64,000 bases of DNA, from NCBI RefSeq assembly GCF_002099425.1, contig NW_018343990.1:372001-436000 (forward strand), written 5' to 3'. Both the position numbers and the translations under genes were made by a program. The notes under the pieces are model-generated. The model made no database searches. It saw nothing but the letters and a program-made list of their open reading frames with translations, and was not told the DNA's origin. This DNA comes from Phascolarctos cinereus. Taxonomy: Eukaryota; Chordata; Mammalia; Diprotodontia; Phascolarctidae. Below are positions 40,747 to 50,453 of the stretch, piece after piece; within the stretch, counting starts at the first letter, position 1; each line of letters begins with the position of its first letter.

Positions 40747-41215
40747 ATGGAATCTTAATATTTTGGGTCATGGACCCCTTTGGCAGTGTGGTTCTTCTCA
40801 AAACGCTTTTAAATGCATCCCACGCCTGGAATGCTCCACTTGCTCAACTCCACTTAATGATTTTACTGAAAAAAAAAACAGACTTTATTTGCTTCCTTTA
40901 AGTCCCATCTAAAACCCCATCTTGTATAAAAAGGCTTTCTCAACCCTTCTTAATTCTAATGCCTTCCCTCTGTTAATTATTTCTTGTTATATTATTTCCT
41001 GAGCACTTTCTTGGACGTTGTCTACTTCATTAGATTGTAAGATCCCGGAGGGTAGGAACTGTTTTCTGCCACTTTTTGTATTCCCAGTGCTTAGTACAGT
41101 GCCTAGCACACAGTAGGCACTTAATGTTTATCGATTGAAATGCATAAAATAAAATTCACAGGCTCACAAAGGAAACCAATTACACTGAAATTTTTTTAAA
41201 ACCTCATAGTATCCC
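40747..41215 (-). mobile_element. hAT-like DNA element, copy 2 (minus), split by L2
   Basis: Left part 40747-40818: GGGTCATGGACCCCTTTGGC, GTGTGGTTCTTCTC and TTTTAAATGCAT. Right part from 41138: AAATGCATAAAATAAAATTC, ACAAAGGAAACCAATTAC and TTTTTTTAAAACC. Together they are the reverse of 23847-24030. An L2 end sits between them. Confidence 0.65.
40819..41137 (+). mobile_element. L2-type 3' end (plus) inside the hAT-like element
   Basis: CCACGCCTGGAATGCTCCAC, TAAGTCCCATCTAAAACCCC, TAGATTGTAAGATCCCGGAG, CAGTGCTTAGTACAGTGCC and GTAGGCACTTAATG. It is flanked by the direct repeat AAATGCAT (40811-40818 and 41138-41145), a plausible target duplication. Confidence 0.75.
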
Positions 41216-41405
41216 TGTTGTCTCCAGGCTCTAAAATCCCACTCCATTCAGAAAATATTTAAGTGGTTCATTTTACAGATAAGAAAACTGAGACCCAAAG
41301 AGAAGTGATTTGACCAAGATTTTACACCAAATTTGGGTCCAAATTCAAACTTTTATTCTCCTGACTCCAGCAGCCATGCTATTTTCACTACATTATTTCC
41401 ACTAT
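41216..41405 (-). mobile_element. MIR-like SINE fragment (minus)
   Basis: TTCATTTTACAGATAAGAAAAC, TGAGACCCAAAGAG, GTGATTTGACC and TCTCCTGACTCCAGC. The 3' portion is lost or decayed. Confidence 0.55.
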
Positions 41406-41861
41406 GCCTTGCTGTTTCTCATGTGTAACTCTTGTAGGGATGATATGTTCTAGCCATGTGGCTCTCTTCACAGGGAGATGAAGAGGAGAAGATGGAGGGA
41501 GGAACATCCCTTACTGATGCTTTAAAAAATCCCTCATTTTTCCAAAGTCCCTAAAAGAGCACTACTTTGCTCCTTAACAAGCCCATCAGCCTCTCCTGAA
41601 TGATGCCCAATTAGGATATTCACTAAGTCCCAAAACTTCCCAGGCAGCAAAGAACTCAGGGTTAACTTGGCCCTTACTTTTGGAAACCTCAAACCCTCAT
41701 CTCCTATATTGCTTTAGGCTCTTCTTCTCCCAGCTCCAATAGAGGTCCTATTGCTTAATCTCCATAATTACGGCAATACTTTACTGGGTCAATGTCCCGG
41801 ATCACAGAAGACTTACCAAAAGGAAACAACTGCATGGGGAATCCCTTTAAGAAACATAAAT
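41406..41861. other. No gene or repeat recognised
   Basis: Unique-looking DNA. A purine patch lies at 41475-41500. Confidence 0.4.
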
Positions 41862-42092
41862 CATAACAACTGTGTATATTTATATAGCACTTAAAATGTA
41901 TTATTCCATTTGATCCTCCTAGGAACCCTCTGAGATAGATATTATTATCCCCATCTCACAGATCAGGAAACCGTGGCTTAGATAGTTGTAACCTACCTAC
42001 CCATGATCACAGAACTAATAAGTATCAAAGGTGGGATTTTTAATACAGACTCAGAATACAGCATTCTTTTTACTATATCACACTGCTTCTGA
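41862..42092 (-). mobile_element. THER1-like CORE-SINE (minus)
   Basis: ATATTTATATAGCACTT, TTTGATCCTCCTAGGAACCC, TATTATTATCCCCATCTC, CAGGAAACCGTGG and a decayed head ending CTATATCACACTGC. Confidence 0.75.
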
Positions 42093-42128
42093 ATGTAAAA
42101 GCCATGTATTGCTCCTTGAAAGTAATCT

Positions 42129-42187
42129 TCCTACTGTTCAAAATCTAAGGAATTAACTTCCTACTGTTCTAAATCCAGAATTATTCA
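42129..42187 (+). repeat. ~30-bp tandem duplication
   Basis: CTTCCTACTGTTCAAAATC (42129) and CTTCCTACTGTTCTAAATC (42159) begin two adjacent units of about 30 bases with a few differences. Confidence 0.8.
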
Positions 42188-42191
42188 AAGA

Positions 42192-42261
42192 AGTGAGAGA
42201 GGCAGAGACAGAGAGAGACAGACAGAGACAGAGAGACAGAGAGAGAGACAGAGAGAGAGAC

Positions 42262-42296
<35 letters not shown>

Positions 42297-42375
42297 AACA
42301 GAGAGAGAGACAGAGAGAGAAACAGAGAGAGAGACAGAGAGAGAAACAGAGAGAGAGACAGAGAGACAGAGAGAC

Positions 42376-42421
<46 letters not shown>

Positions 42422-42432
42422 AGAGACAGAGA
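42192..42432. repeat. GACA/GAGA purine-rich microsatellite
   Basis: About 240 bases made of GAGA and GACA words. All six reading-frame neighbours give long arginine/glutamate- or serine/leucine-rich open frames (up to 157 codons), which are artefacts. Confidence 0.95.
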
Positions 42433-43079
42433 AAAATCGATCACATCTGTAAAAACAGAGTGTTGGAGTAAATGATCTATCGTTAAGATACCTTTCACCT
42501 TGAAATGTCTGTTCTAAGAAAACGGTTTGAGGTTTTTTATTTGTTTCCTGAAAACCTTGTGATTTCCTATAAGGGCAATAATCTTCTAGAGGGAGGTACA
42601 GGGGAAAAAGAAATGAACCAAGCTGTGATCTTTCCTTCCATAGACACACAAGGCTCATCTTTCTTTAAAAACCCTGCCCATCCCCCTCCTCACTCAGCCT
42701 CCAATCTCTCACAAATCAATTAGTTGACATGTTAAAGTTTCCCTTCATTAATAGTCCACTTAGCATTTCACAGCACTAAGGCAGATCCTACTACAGATAT
42801 CCTATCCCCTTCCTCAGGAAACCTGGAGAAGCATGTGTTGAGTAATAGACCATGCGAGTGAAAGCTCTTCAATTACCAATTGATCTTAATAATTCATAAA
42901 GTTATCATCTGTTGTACTACCAAGCCGATGCTGCATTACACAAAGAATTGGCACCTGCACGCAAAGCCATTCACTACTGATGGCACAAGCAAAGCTGCTG
43001 AAGATGTCTGCCAAAACCAAATGGGCCCTGGCTCCAAAACCCCAATGTGGGACAAAGCAAATTAGACTCCACACTCAAT
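42433..43079. other. No gene or repeat recognised
   Basis: Unique-looking. Open frames on both strands near 42880-43074 overlap each other and carry no motif. Confidence 0.4.
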
Positions 43080-43255
43080 GGGCATGCTTGCTGTTGCCCG
43101 TACACAGTCGCCCATCTCCCACCTCCACGCCTTCACACAAACTCCTCTCCATGTCCAAAACGTCCACCCTCCTAACTTTCACCTTTTGGTCTCTCTCATT
43201 CCCTCCAGGGCTCAGTTTGTGCAATACTTCCTACATTGTGCCAGCAATGCCCTGC
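43080..43255 (+). mobile_element. L2-type 3' region (plus)
   Basis: TTGCTGTTGCCCGTAC, CACGCCTTCACACAAAC and CACCCTCCTAACTTTCACC match the L2 phrase before the final tail. The 123- and 107-codon open frames here are within this old repeat. Confidence 0.5.
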
Positions 43256-43395
43256 TCAGCTCTCATATCTACGTCTTTTATTCGTTCATTCCATATCCCT
43301 TTATTAAGGGTCCACTGTGTGCAAGGCCCTATGTTAGGTGCCAAAAGATAGAGATGACTAAGATGGATAGATCTTTCTTACCTGTCCTGTGGGCA

Positions 43396-43627
43396 CAATG
43401 AACAGACAGAATGCTGGACCTATAGTGAGGATAGACCCAAGTTCAAATCCAGCCTCAGCTATGTGACTATGAGTAAATCACTTCACTTCAATCTGTCTCA
43501 GTTCCCTCATCTGCAAAATGAGGGTAATAATAGCATCTCCCTCCCATGTGCTGTGAGAACAAAATGAGATATTTGTAAAGCACTTTGTAAGGGGTTATAT
43601 AAATGCTATTTATTATTATTATGAGGA
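43396..43627 (+). mobile_element. THER1-like CORE-SINE (plus), inserted in L2
   Basis: AATGCTGGACCTATAG, CCAAGTTCAAATCCAGCC, CTATGTGACTATGAG, CTGCAAAATGAGGG, TAATAATAGCATC and TTTGTAAAGCAC, ending in ATTATTATT. Confidence 0.75.
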
Positions 43628-43954
43628 TGATGGTGATATCCCTTCAGGACTTGCCCTCAAAAAATTAACAATCTAGCAAAAAAGAATCCAAAAATATACA
43701 AATATATGATACTATACAATAATGGAGCAGATTAGAATATAATAAAAGTAAGTTCGATGTGGTTTACAAGGTCAGAGGAAAAAGACGACTGTTTACAACT
43801 GGATGTATAGGGCGGAGGGAGAAATCAGAGAGAGAGTCCACGAACTGATCGCATTTCAGCTAGACCTTGAAGGATATGTAGGCTTTCAAAGAGGTCATCC
43901 GGGCACAGTTATTGCTGTGAGAAAAGGTACTAAGGCAAGAAAGTCCTTAAAGAG

Positions 43955-44125
43955 AAAGATTGTGGGACAGGGGAAAGATTGCTGGATTCAGAGAGCATGG
44001 GTTTAAATCTCAGATCTTCCACTTCACTACCTATATCATCTGAAGCAAATTCTTGAGCCTCTTGGCTTTGGCTCGTCTAACAAATGAGGAGACAGAGCTA
44101 GGTCTCTTACAACTCTATAGCTATG
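43955..44125 (+). mobile_element. MIR-like CORE-SINE (plus), inserted in L2
   Basis: GATTGCTGGATTCAGAGAGC, GGGTTTAAATCTCAG, CATCTGAAGCAAATTC, AACAAATGAGGAG and CTAGGTCTCTTACAAC, TATGATCTCCAGC. Confidence 0.6.
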
Positions 44126-44400
44126 ATCTCCAGCATAAAGGGAAATGAGTAATCTACTTTGATTAGATCACAACTTACATAGCAGGGAGTATGAGGGCTC
44201 AGATGGGGAGAATTGGAAAGACAGAGAGATGCCAGATTCTAGACCGCACTGAATGCTAGTCAACACAATTTGATTTTGACTCAATAGGCAATTCAATGCC
44301 ATTGAAACGCTTTGTAGAAATGAGTCATACAATCACAAGATTAGCTCAGCAGATATTACCAGACTGGTAAAATAAGGAGACAAATCCATAGAAGTCACAT

Positions 44401-44639
44401 AAGGTAGGTAAGAAGGTACTTACCATAAATCAAGGCAGGCAAAAGGGGTGGGGGTGTCTAGTATCAAGACAATCAGAGTGAAAGAACACTACAGAGCAAG
44501 ACTGGTGAATTATTCATTCTCTTAGGTGTTTTATTTAGAGTGTCTGCTGGGTATGAACCTTTGGGCCTGTAGTTATTTAAAAGAAAAAAAAAGTTCTGAG
44601 GCCTACAAGGCAAATTCTATTTCTGATTAAGGCAGAAAC
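44401..44639. other. No repeat recognised
   Basis: Unique-looking DNA with a GGGGTGGGGGTG patch at about 44445. Confidence 0.35.
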
Positions 44640-45005
44640 ATAAGGTTTAAAGTTGAAAGGGCCCTAGAGATCATCTCCTAGATGTTAACCAGGATCCATA
44701 AACTTTTTTTTAATATTTGATTTACTATATGGGAACTGTTTTTTCAATATAATCATCTCCATTACAATCCTATATATTTTATTTTAAGCATTTCAAAACA
44801 TCATTCTAAGAATTGGCCTTAGTGCTAGAGCAGTCCATGTAGTGAAAAAGGTTAAGAAGCCCTGATTTAATCCAATTCCCTCATTTAACAAATGAGGAAA
44901 CCAAGGCCCAGAGAGATAAAGTGACTTGCCCACAATCATGCAGGTAGATATGATACACCTAGGTTCTCAGACTCCATCCTTAATGTTAGTCCACTGCATA
45001 CCATT
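44640..45005 (-). mobile_element. MIR3-like SINE (minus), split by a hAT-like element
   Basis: Left part 44640-44689: TTTAAAGTTGAAAGGGCCC, TAGAGATCATCTCC. Right part from 44873: TTAATCCAATTCCCTC, AATGAGGAAACCAAGGCC, GTGACTTGCCCACAATC and CTCAGACTCCATCC. Confidence 0.7.
44690..44872 (+). mobile_element. Short hAT-like DNA element, copy 3 (plus)
   Basis: GTTAACCAGGATCCATAAAC, ATATTTGATTTACTATATG, TTACAATCCTATATATTTTA, AAACATCATTCTAAG, GCAGTCCATG and the right end AAAAAGGTTAAGAAGCCCTG. Same family as 23847-24030. Confidence 0.65.
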
Positions 45006-45169
45006 TTATTTACAGTTGCAAAGATCACCTCATCTCTAAAAGCGTCCAAGATTGCCCTATAATTATTGTGCATCTGAGGATTGTTGAGGCTGTTTTTTCA
45101 TGTACTGAATAAAATGGATACTTGCCTACCTAAGGGGCTGCCCAAATATTGCTGGGAACAGATTGGTCA
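45006..45169. other. No repeat recognised
   Basis: Short unique stretch. Confidence 0.3.
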
Positions 45170-45485
45170 ATCATTTGAGCATTTGTTGTTACCTGTATAC
45201 TCAGCACTACATACTGTGGAGGACAAAAAAATCTAGTTCCTTCCCTTCAAAGAGCTTACATCTTGTTGGGAAATAAAGATGAACATCCATGGAATAGCAA
45301 CCTCTTGGTGCAAATACCATCTACTGTGGATGTACCTTGCATGTACCTATTTATTTACACGTTGTCTCCTCCATAGAAAGATAAGCTCCTTGAAGGCAGG
45401 GATGGATTTTGCTTTTTATTTTTAGACCTAGAACTTAGCACAGTGTCTGACACATGATAAGCACTTGATAAATGCTTGATGATTT
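45170..45485. mobile_element. Antisense L2 end followed by sense L2 end
   Basis: At 45170-45290 the antisense form is read (ATTTGAGCATTTGTTG, TCAGCACTACATACTG, CTTCCCTTCAAAGAGC). At 45340-45485 the sense form is read (AAAGATAAGCTCCTTG, AAGGCAGGGATGG, AGCACAGTGTCTGAC, GCACTTGATAAATGC). They are two separate insertions. Confidence 0.65.
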
Positions 45486-45829
45486 ATTATAAATTCAAGA
45501 GTAAATTAAACATCCCCCAAAAAAAACCCTACATATTTTTCTACTACTTGCTAATCACTAAACCTGCCTTATGAGAGAGCCAAGTCTTTTAGTTCAAAAT
45601 TAAAGAGAATTTGAAATATGAACACTCCTTGGAAAAGGAACATATTGACTTAAATTTACACTAAAAAAAATTCTGTGCTCTGGAAAGACTCTGACAAGTA
45701 GGAAGACAGAGAAGGGAGCACAAGGATGCTTGGTTGCCTAAGGAGAAGGGTTGGAATAAAGGAGGGAGAGTGTGAAAAGGAGAGAACAGAGCCTGAAGAG
45801 TAATTTGTCCTAAGTCGATTTTGCTGTTA
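45486..45829. other. No gene or repeat recognised
   Basis: Unique-looking, purine-rich at 45740-45790. Confidence 0.4.
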
Positions 45830-46400
45830 GTTGACCCTCTTAGGGAGGCCCAAGTTCCCAGAGTACCACAAGGTTCTATGCTCAGCCCTCTCTTCTGGAA
45901 CTCTCATCTCTTCCTAAGGCTTCCACTATCCCCACCATGCAGATGGCTTTCATAGCTCTAACTCCATCTTCTCTCCCGAGCTCCAAATTTAAATTTCAAA
46001 CTACATGAATGTCCCCATGTCATCTTAAACTCAATACCTACAAGAGAGAATTCATCAATCCCCCAGAATTTGTGATTCATCTTTACTTCCCCATTTACGT
46101 CAATTTCATCATAGGATCATAGATTTTTAACTACAAAAGACATTGGGGGGTCACTGAGTCCAACTGTGTCATTTTTCAGATAAGGAAACTGAAGCAAAAA
46201 GAGGTCAAGTGATTTGCCCAGCATAACACAGCTGCTAAGCACCTGAGGGAAGATTCAAACTTCAGTAGCCTGACCTCAAGACTAACACTCCAGACATGAT
46301 GCCACTTTACTGCCTCGCCACTATGTGCTCAGTCCCTCAAGTTCTAAACCTTGGCATCTTTGCTCCTTTCCTCTCCTGCAGCTCCAAGTTCTATTAGTTC
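45830..46400 (+). mobile_element. L2-type LINE body (plus), split by MIR3-like SINE
   Basis: Left part 45830-46104: CCAGAGTACCACAAGG, TTCTATGCTCAGCCC, CACCATGCAGATGGC, TCTCTCCCGAGCTCC. Right part 46318-46400: CAGTCCCTCAAGTTC, TAAACCTTGGCATC. They are neighbouring parts of an L2 body interrupted at 46105. Confidence 0.6.
46105..46317 (-). mobile_element. MIR3-like SINE (minus), inserted in L2
   Basis: CATAGGATCATAGATTTTTAAC, CACTGAGTCCAACTG, AGATAAGGAAACTGAAGC, GTGATTTGCCCAGC, CACAGCTGCTAAG and TTTACTGCCTCGCC. Confidence 0.75.
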
Positions 46401-46404
46401 TAAC

Positions 46405-46545
46405 TTCATGATGAAATGAAATGGAAAGTATTTATAACATGCATGTAATGACATGCATTTATTACATGTCTCATGCACTATGCTGAGCACTGAGAACAAG
46501 GAGAAATTCAAGATGGTTCCTGCTCTCAAGGAGATCATATTCTAA
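46405..46545 (-). mobile_element. L2-type 3' end (antisense)
   Basis: CATGCATTTATTACATG, CTCATGCACTATGCTGAGC, GTTCCTGCTCTCAAGGAG and ATCATATTCTAATTAAG. Confidence 0.7.
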
Positions 46546-46684
46546 TTAAGTGGAGAAGGGATATATAAAGGAGGGCTCAACTTCATGGCAGATGGAAAGA
46601 CAAAGTGGAAATTAAGGTCTAGCAGGCAAAGCAGCAGGACAGATGACAAGGTCCTATGTACCTTAGAGAACAATGGCAGGGTAG

Positions 46685-46809
46685 ATCATAATATGTGTAT
46701 ATATAGATACAGAAATGTAGTATATGTATATATTATGCATACATATATACTTCTATACATATATATAATACACATATATACACACACATATACCTATATA
46801 CAAAAATAC

Positions 46810-46853
<44 letters not shown>

Positions 46854-46870
46854 GATATATATCTAGACAT
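46685..46870. repeat. TA-rich microsatellite
   Basis: Loose TA/CA words from 46685 and a pure TA array at about 46814-46850. Open frames rich in Tyr/Ile across it are artefacts. Confidence 0.9.
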
Positions 46871-46909
46871 AGATAATTCAAATCTATTCTCTTCTTTCTA
46901 TTCCCACTA

Positions 46910-47050
46910 CTACCTAGCTATGTGCTTTAGTGGAAAAAGAACTGGATTTGAGCGAGTCACTTCATCTCTATAGAACTCAGTTTCACCATCTCTAAAATGA
47001 GGGGGCTGAACTGAATAATCTAAAATGTTCCTCCTAGCTCAAAAATAGCA
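46910..47050 (+). mobile_element. MIR-like SINE with internal deletion (plus)
   Basis: ACCTAGCTATGTGCTTTAGTGG, then GAGCGAGTCACTTCATC, CATCTCTAAAATGAGG and GAATAATCTAAAATG, CTCCTAGCTC. Box B is missing. Confidence 0.6.
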
Positions 47051-47079
47051 AAGGTCCTTATCACCATCCATGTGAAATT

Positions 47080-47325
47080 CTACAGGTGCCTCCTACCTGA
47101 TGTCCCTGCTTTCAGTCTCTTTTCTGCTATGCATTTTTCTCATTTCTGCCAGATTAATCTCCCATAGGCAAAAATAGAAGACGAGGTAATAGAGTAAAGA
47201 GAGTTCTCAACTTGGAGATCAGAGAACCTAGATTCAAATCTCAGCCCTGCTATTTACTATGTCACCCTCATCAAATGACTTCACCTTAGTTTCCCCAACC
47301 ACTAAACTAAGGAGATTTATATAGA
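47080..47325 (+). mobile_element. L2 body fragment then CORE-SINE (plus)
   Basis: 47080-47165: GGTGCCTCCTACCTGATG, TGCTTTCAGTCTC, CTGCCAGATTAATCTCCC (L2). 47168-47325: TAATAGAGTAAAGAGAG, TAGATTCAAATCTCAGC, CTATGTCACCCTC and AACCACTAAACTAAGG (SINE). Confidence 0.6.
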
Positions 47326-47602
47326 CAGTTTCTAGAGAACCTAGCTGCATTCTTGGTCCTGGACCATCATGGCCAGCCTTGTCCTTTCGCTTATGCCTGG
47401 CTCAATGGCGAGATCTGTTCATAAAGGTGTTCCAAACAGGCACCAGGTTGCTGCTCTGGGTGAAAATTCTGGCTAGCCTCAGTGAAAAGTACAAAGCCAA
47501 AAACAACCACCACCACAAAAAACTACCCAAAGACTTCAATAAGGACCTCTGTCTGCTTTCCAAAGACTGTTTTGTAGCTTCAAGACTGGCCATGGGTATG
47601 AG
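47326..47602. other. No gene recognised
   Basis: Overlapping plus and minus open frames (47379-47639, 47402-47593) use the same bases; neither shows a known motif. Confidence 0.4.
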
Positions 47603-47772
47603 GATTGTAGATCTAAAAGGAACTTTAGAGGTGATCTAGTCCAGTGTCTTTTTTTCTTACTGATGGAGAAACTGAGGCCTAGTGAGGTTAAGTCACAAAG
47701 GGAAGGAAGTATCAGAATAGGGATTGAACCTAGGTCCTCTTCCTCCATACTCAGTACTCTTTCCAGTGTAAC
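47603..47772 (-). mobile_element. MIR3-like SINE (minus)
   Basis: TAGATCTAAAAGGAAC, TGATCTAGTCCAGTG, GATGGAGAAACTGAGGCC, TGAACCTAGGTCCTC and CTCTTTCCAGTGTAAC. Confidence 0.75.
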
Positions 47773-47869
47773 AAATTATCATTGCATTTGCTAAAGAAAG
47801 TATTTTAACCTAAGGGTTATAAAATGGAGATAACAAAGAAAAATTAAGGCTAAAAATAATTCAATCCAC

Positions 47870-48350
47870 GAGCATTGAAATGTATATCATGTCCGGCATT
47901 GTACCAGGCACTGAAGATGGCATAAGGGAAGTAAGGCCCATTGGCACTCGCCCTCAAAGAGTTTACAGTCTAATGGAAGCAACAAGACACAAGAAATAAA
48001 CCAATGAAGGCTGGTATAGAATCAATGTGTCAAGTCAGGAGAGGCCACATATCAGGGCTCAGAAAAGAGGCATTCGACTGATGATGACAACACTTTAAGG
48101 CATTTTCTATACAGTTAACTTTAAGTAAATGAGGCACTGAGACTCAGAGGTTAAATGAGTTGGTGTCAAAGCCGGGATTCAAATCCAGGTCTTCCTCTCT
48201 CCAAGTGCAGCAGACTACTCACCACAGAAGCAAGGGGAAGAGGAGGAGGAGGAGGAGGAAGAGAAAGATGACAACACATTTATATAGTACTTAAAAGTTT
48301 TACAAAATGCTTTCTACACAAACCTATGAGATGGGGGACTGGGACTGGAA
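47870..48350 (-). mobile_element. Antisense L2 end then reversed SINE pieces
   Basis: 47870-48085 antisense L2 (GGCATTGTACCAGGCAC, CGCCCTCAAAGAG, TTTACAGTCTAATGG). 48090-48228 reversed SINE (GAGACTCAGAGG, TTCAAATCCAGGTC). 48268-48350 another reversed MIR/THER1 start (CATTTATATAGTAC). A GGA repeat lies at 48240-48262. Confidence 0.6.
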
Positions 48351-48364
48351 CCCAAGTATCTCAT

Positions 48365-49215
48365 TATCTTTCCCCAAACTTCTTCCAAAATGGCCCCATT
48401 TTTGTTGAGATCTGTGACATCCTTCCAGGCACCCATATTTGAAACTTCAGTGTTTTCCTTAACTCTCGCCTCTCTCTCACTCGATTTACCCAGATATTTT
48501 TGCCCCTTTTTTTTTTGCTATTTTTGCCATTTTGCCATTTCTGCCCCCCAACATATCTCGAATCTGACTTTCTACTTGTACAACCACCTCCCTATATCTC
48601 ATGCAGACTCTGTCACAATAAAAATTTCTTACTTGGTCTCCCTGCCTCAAGTTTATCCCACCTCGAATCCATCCCGCACACTACCACCAACATGACTTTC
48701 CAAAAGCACAGATCTGACCATGCCGCTCCTCTCCCAGTAGACTCCTGTGACCCCTGACTGCCTTTAGGATCAACTATAATTTCTCTAGCTTTTAAAGCCT
48801 TCACAACTTGGCCTCAACTGACATTTTCAATGTAATTATCCATTATTCCCCTTCTTGCATTCACTAAGTCAGCCAGCCTGGCCTCCCTGTTTTGTTGTTT
48901 TCTTTTTCCCCAAATACAATATTCCATCTCCTGCCTTCAAGCCTTTACAATGACAGTCCCTCATGCCTAAAACAAACTCCTCAGCTCTACCTCTAAGAAT
49001 CCTTCATTTCCTCTAAAACTCAGCTCAAATGCCACCTCCTACATAAGTCCTTTCCTGGTCCCCTTGGTACATACCAAAAAAAAGATTTCCTATTTCTTTT
49101 CATATGAGGATGTAAGTTCCTTTGAGGGCAAGTACTGTCTCATTCAGTCTTGTCTTTGTATGACCAGCACCTGGCACACAAGAGGAGCTTAAGAAAATGC
49201 TTAATGAATCGACTG
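48365..49215 (+). mobile_element. Long L2-type LINE 3' region (plus)
   Basis: One of the best L2 copies here, about 850 bases. It contains TACTTGGTCTCCCTGCC, GACTTTCCAAAAGCACAG, CCATGCCGCTCCTC, CCTTCACAACTTGGCC, CTCAGCTCAAATGCCACC, GATGTAAGTTCCTTTGAG, CAGCACCTGGCACAC and CTTAATGAATCG. A T run near 48510 and some gaps show age. No coding function. Confidence 0.75.
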
Positions 49216-49760
49216 ACCCACTAACTCCAAGTTTAATACTCTCTCTAATGACCCACTCTGCGTTTGGACTGTAGACATTAGAGAAAGCTTTGTGGGAAAA
49301 GCAAGATGCTGAAAGTACAATATGGCATTAAATATTCACAAGGAGGCCATTGCCCAAAACTTAGGCCAGGAAGCCACCAAATGACGAGGAGAGCTGTGAA
49401 CCAGCAAGAATTGCCAGAAACTTGAACCAAATGCAGGCACTGTCTCATCCAGCAGTTTGCAATTTGGCCAAGACACTTTATGATCTCAACTCTAGGGGAG
49501 GAGATGGCATTACCCAGCTGGTGCAAAGAGAAAAACAATCAAAGCTGCAGAACCTCAGAAATGTGGCTTGATTAAAACTAACAATTCTCTCAAACACAGC
49601 TAATCACACAACATTCAGCCCGTTACCAGCACAATCTGCTGCGGGTGTTTTCATGTGTGTGCCCCTTCAAAAATACTCTGGTTTGAACATCACATAATTG
49701 TAATGGCTAATCTTGGGCCTGAAGAAGAGATGAAGAAATGAACTTCCCTCTTTCCTCGGA
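49216..49760. promoter_or_regulatory. Repeat-free block, possible conserved non-coding element
   Basis: About 545 bases with no transposon words. Notable are GGCATTAAATATTCAC (49323), GGCTTGATTAAAAC (49565), CACAGCTAATCACAC (49596) and CATAATTGTAATGGC (49692). Enhancer function is an inference to be tested by conservation. Confidence 0.35.
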
Positions 49761-50184
49761 TAGTTAGGGTGCTACAAGTAGGAAAGGATGCGTATGGTGT
49801 CAGACACAGATACTGTCAGTTCTGCTCAATTGTATTTCTTGGTTCCAAGGGTGGGCTCTCACTGGACAAGAGGTAGGGAAGGGGAGAGGGAAAAGGATAG
49901 TGAGATATCCAGAAACTGACTGCAGTGAAAAACAAAAATTATCAATAAAATGCTTTTTTTTTAAATAAGGAAAGTGGTTTTTTTTTCATCCCTTGGTATT
50001 TATTATTAATCCTAATATGTTTTGCAAAGAACCAAAGGAATGAGGTCAGAGGATATGTGTTCTTTTCTTTTGGGGAAGGGGCATAAGAAAGGGAAAGGAA
50101 GATTATTCTGGTATTCTCTCACTACACCTCCCTAATATATCTCTTAAGGACAAGGCTAATGCTAATCCTTGAGAGTAGGAAAGA
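49761..50184. other. No gene or repeat recognised
   Basis: Unique-looking, with T runs near 49950-49988 and a purine patch at 50070-50100. Confidence 0.4.
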
Positions 50185-50202
50185 GGTAATGAGGTGTAAT
50201 GG

Positions 50203-50453
50203 AAAGAAAGCTATGGGGGCAGCTAGGTGGCACAGTGGATAAAGCACCGGCCCTGGATTCAGGAAGACCTGAGTTCAAATTCGACCTCAGATACATAACA
50301 CTTACAAGCTACGTGACCCTGGGCAAGTCACTTAACCCCCATTGCCCAACCAAGAAAAGAAAAGAAAAGAAAAGAAAAGAAAAGAAAAGAAAAGAAAAGA
50401 AAAGAAAAGAAAAGAAAAGAAAAGAAAAGAAAAGAAAAGAAAAGAAAGCTATG
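50203..50453 (+). mobile_element. Young WSINE-like SINE with 13-bp target duplication
   Basis: Element 50216-50440 is close to the family consensus (GGGGCAGCTAGGTGGCACAG, GACCTGAGTTCAAATTCGACC, TACGTGACCCTGGGCAAG). It ends in an AAAAG tail, with the perfect direct repeat AAAGAAAGCTATG at 50203-50215 and 50441-50453. The fresh duplication marks it as among the youngest insertions here. Confidence 0.9.
50355..50447. repeat. (AAAAG)n array in SINE tail
   Basis: About 93 bases of AAAAG units form the tail of the young SINE. The lysine-rich open frames across it are artefacts. Confidence 0.95.

Larger units (their letters stand above)
43275..44400 (-). mobile_element. Long L2-type copy (antisense), split by two SINEs
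   Basis: Blocks: 43275-43395 (TTCATTCCATATCCC, GTCCACTGTGTGCAAGGCCC), 43628-43954 (ACTTGCCCTCAAAAAATTAAC, TAGACCTTGAAGGATATG) and 44126-44400 (GGGAGAATTGGAAAGAC, CTCAATAGGCAATTCAATGCC, TGAGTCATACAATCAC). The order matches other antisense L2 copies here. Confidence 0.6.

Noticed and set aside
42181-42658. 157-codon and 105-codon open frames on the minus strand and 92-codon on the plus
   Set aside because: They are translations of the GACA/GAGA microsatellite; every frame is open because the repeat lacks stops.
42980-43401. 123- and 107-codon overlapping open frames
   Set aside because: They lie partly in L2-type sequence, overlap in different frames, and have no motif.
46585-46854. 89-codon Tyr/Ile-rich frame
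   Set aside because: Ends in the TA microsatellite; artefact.
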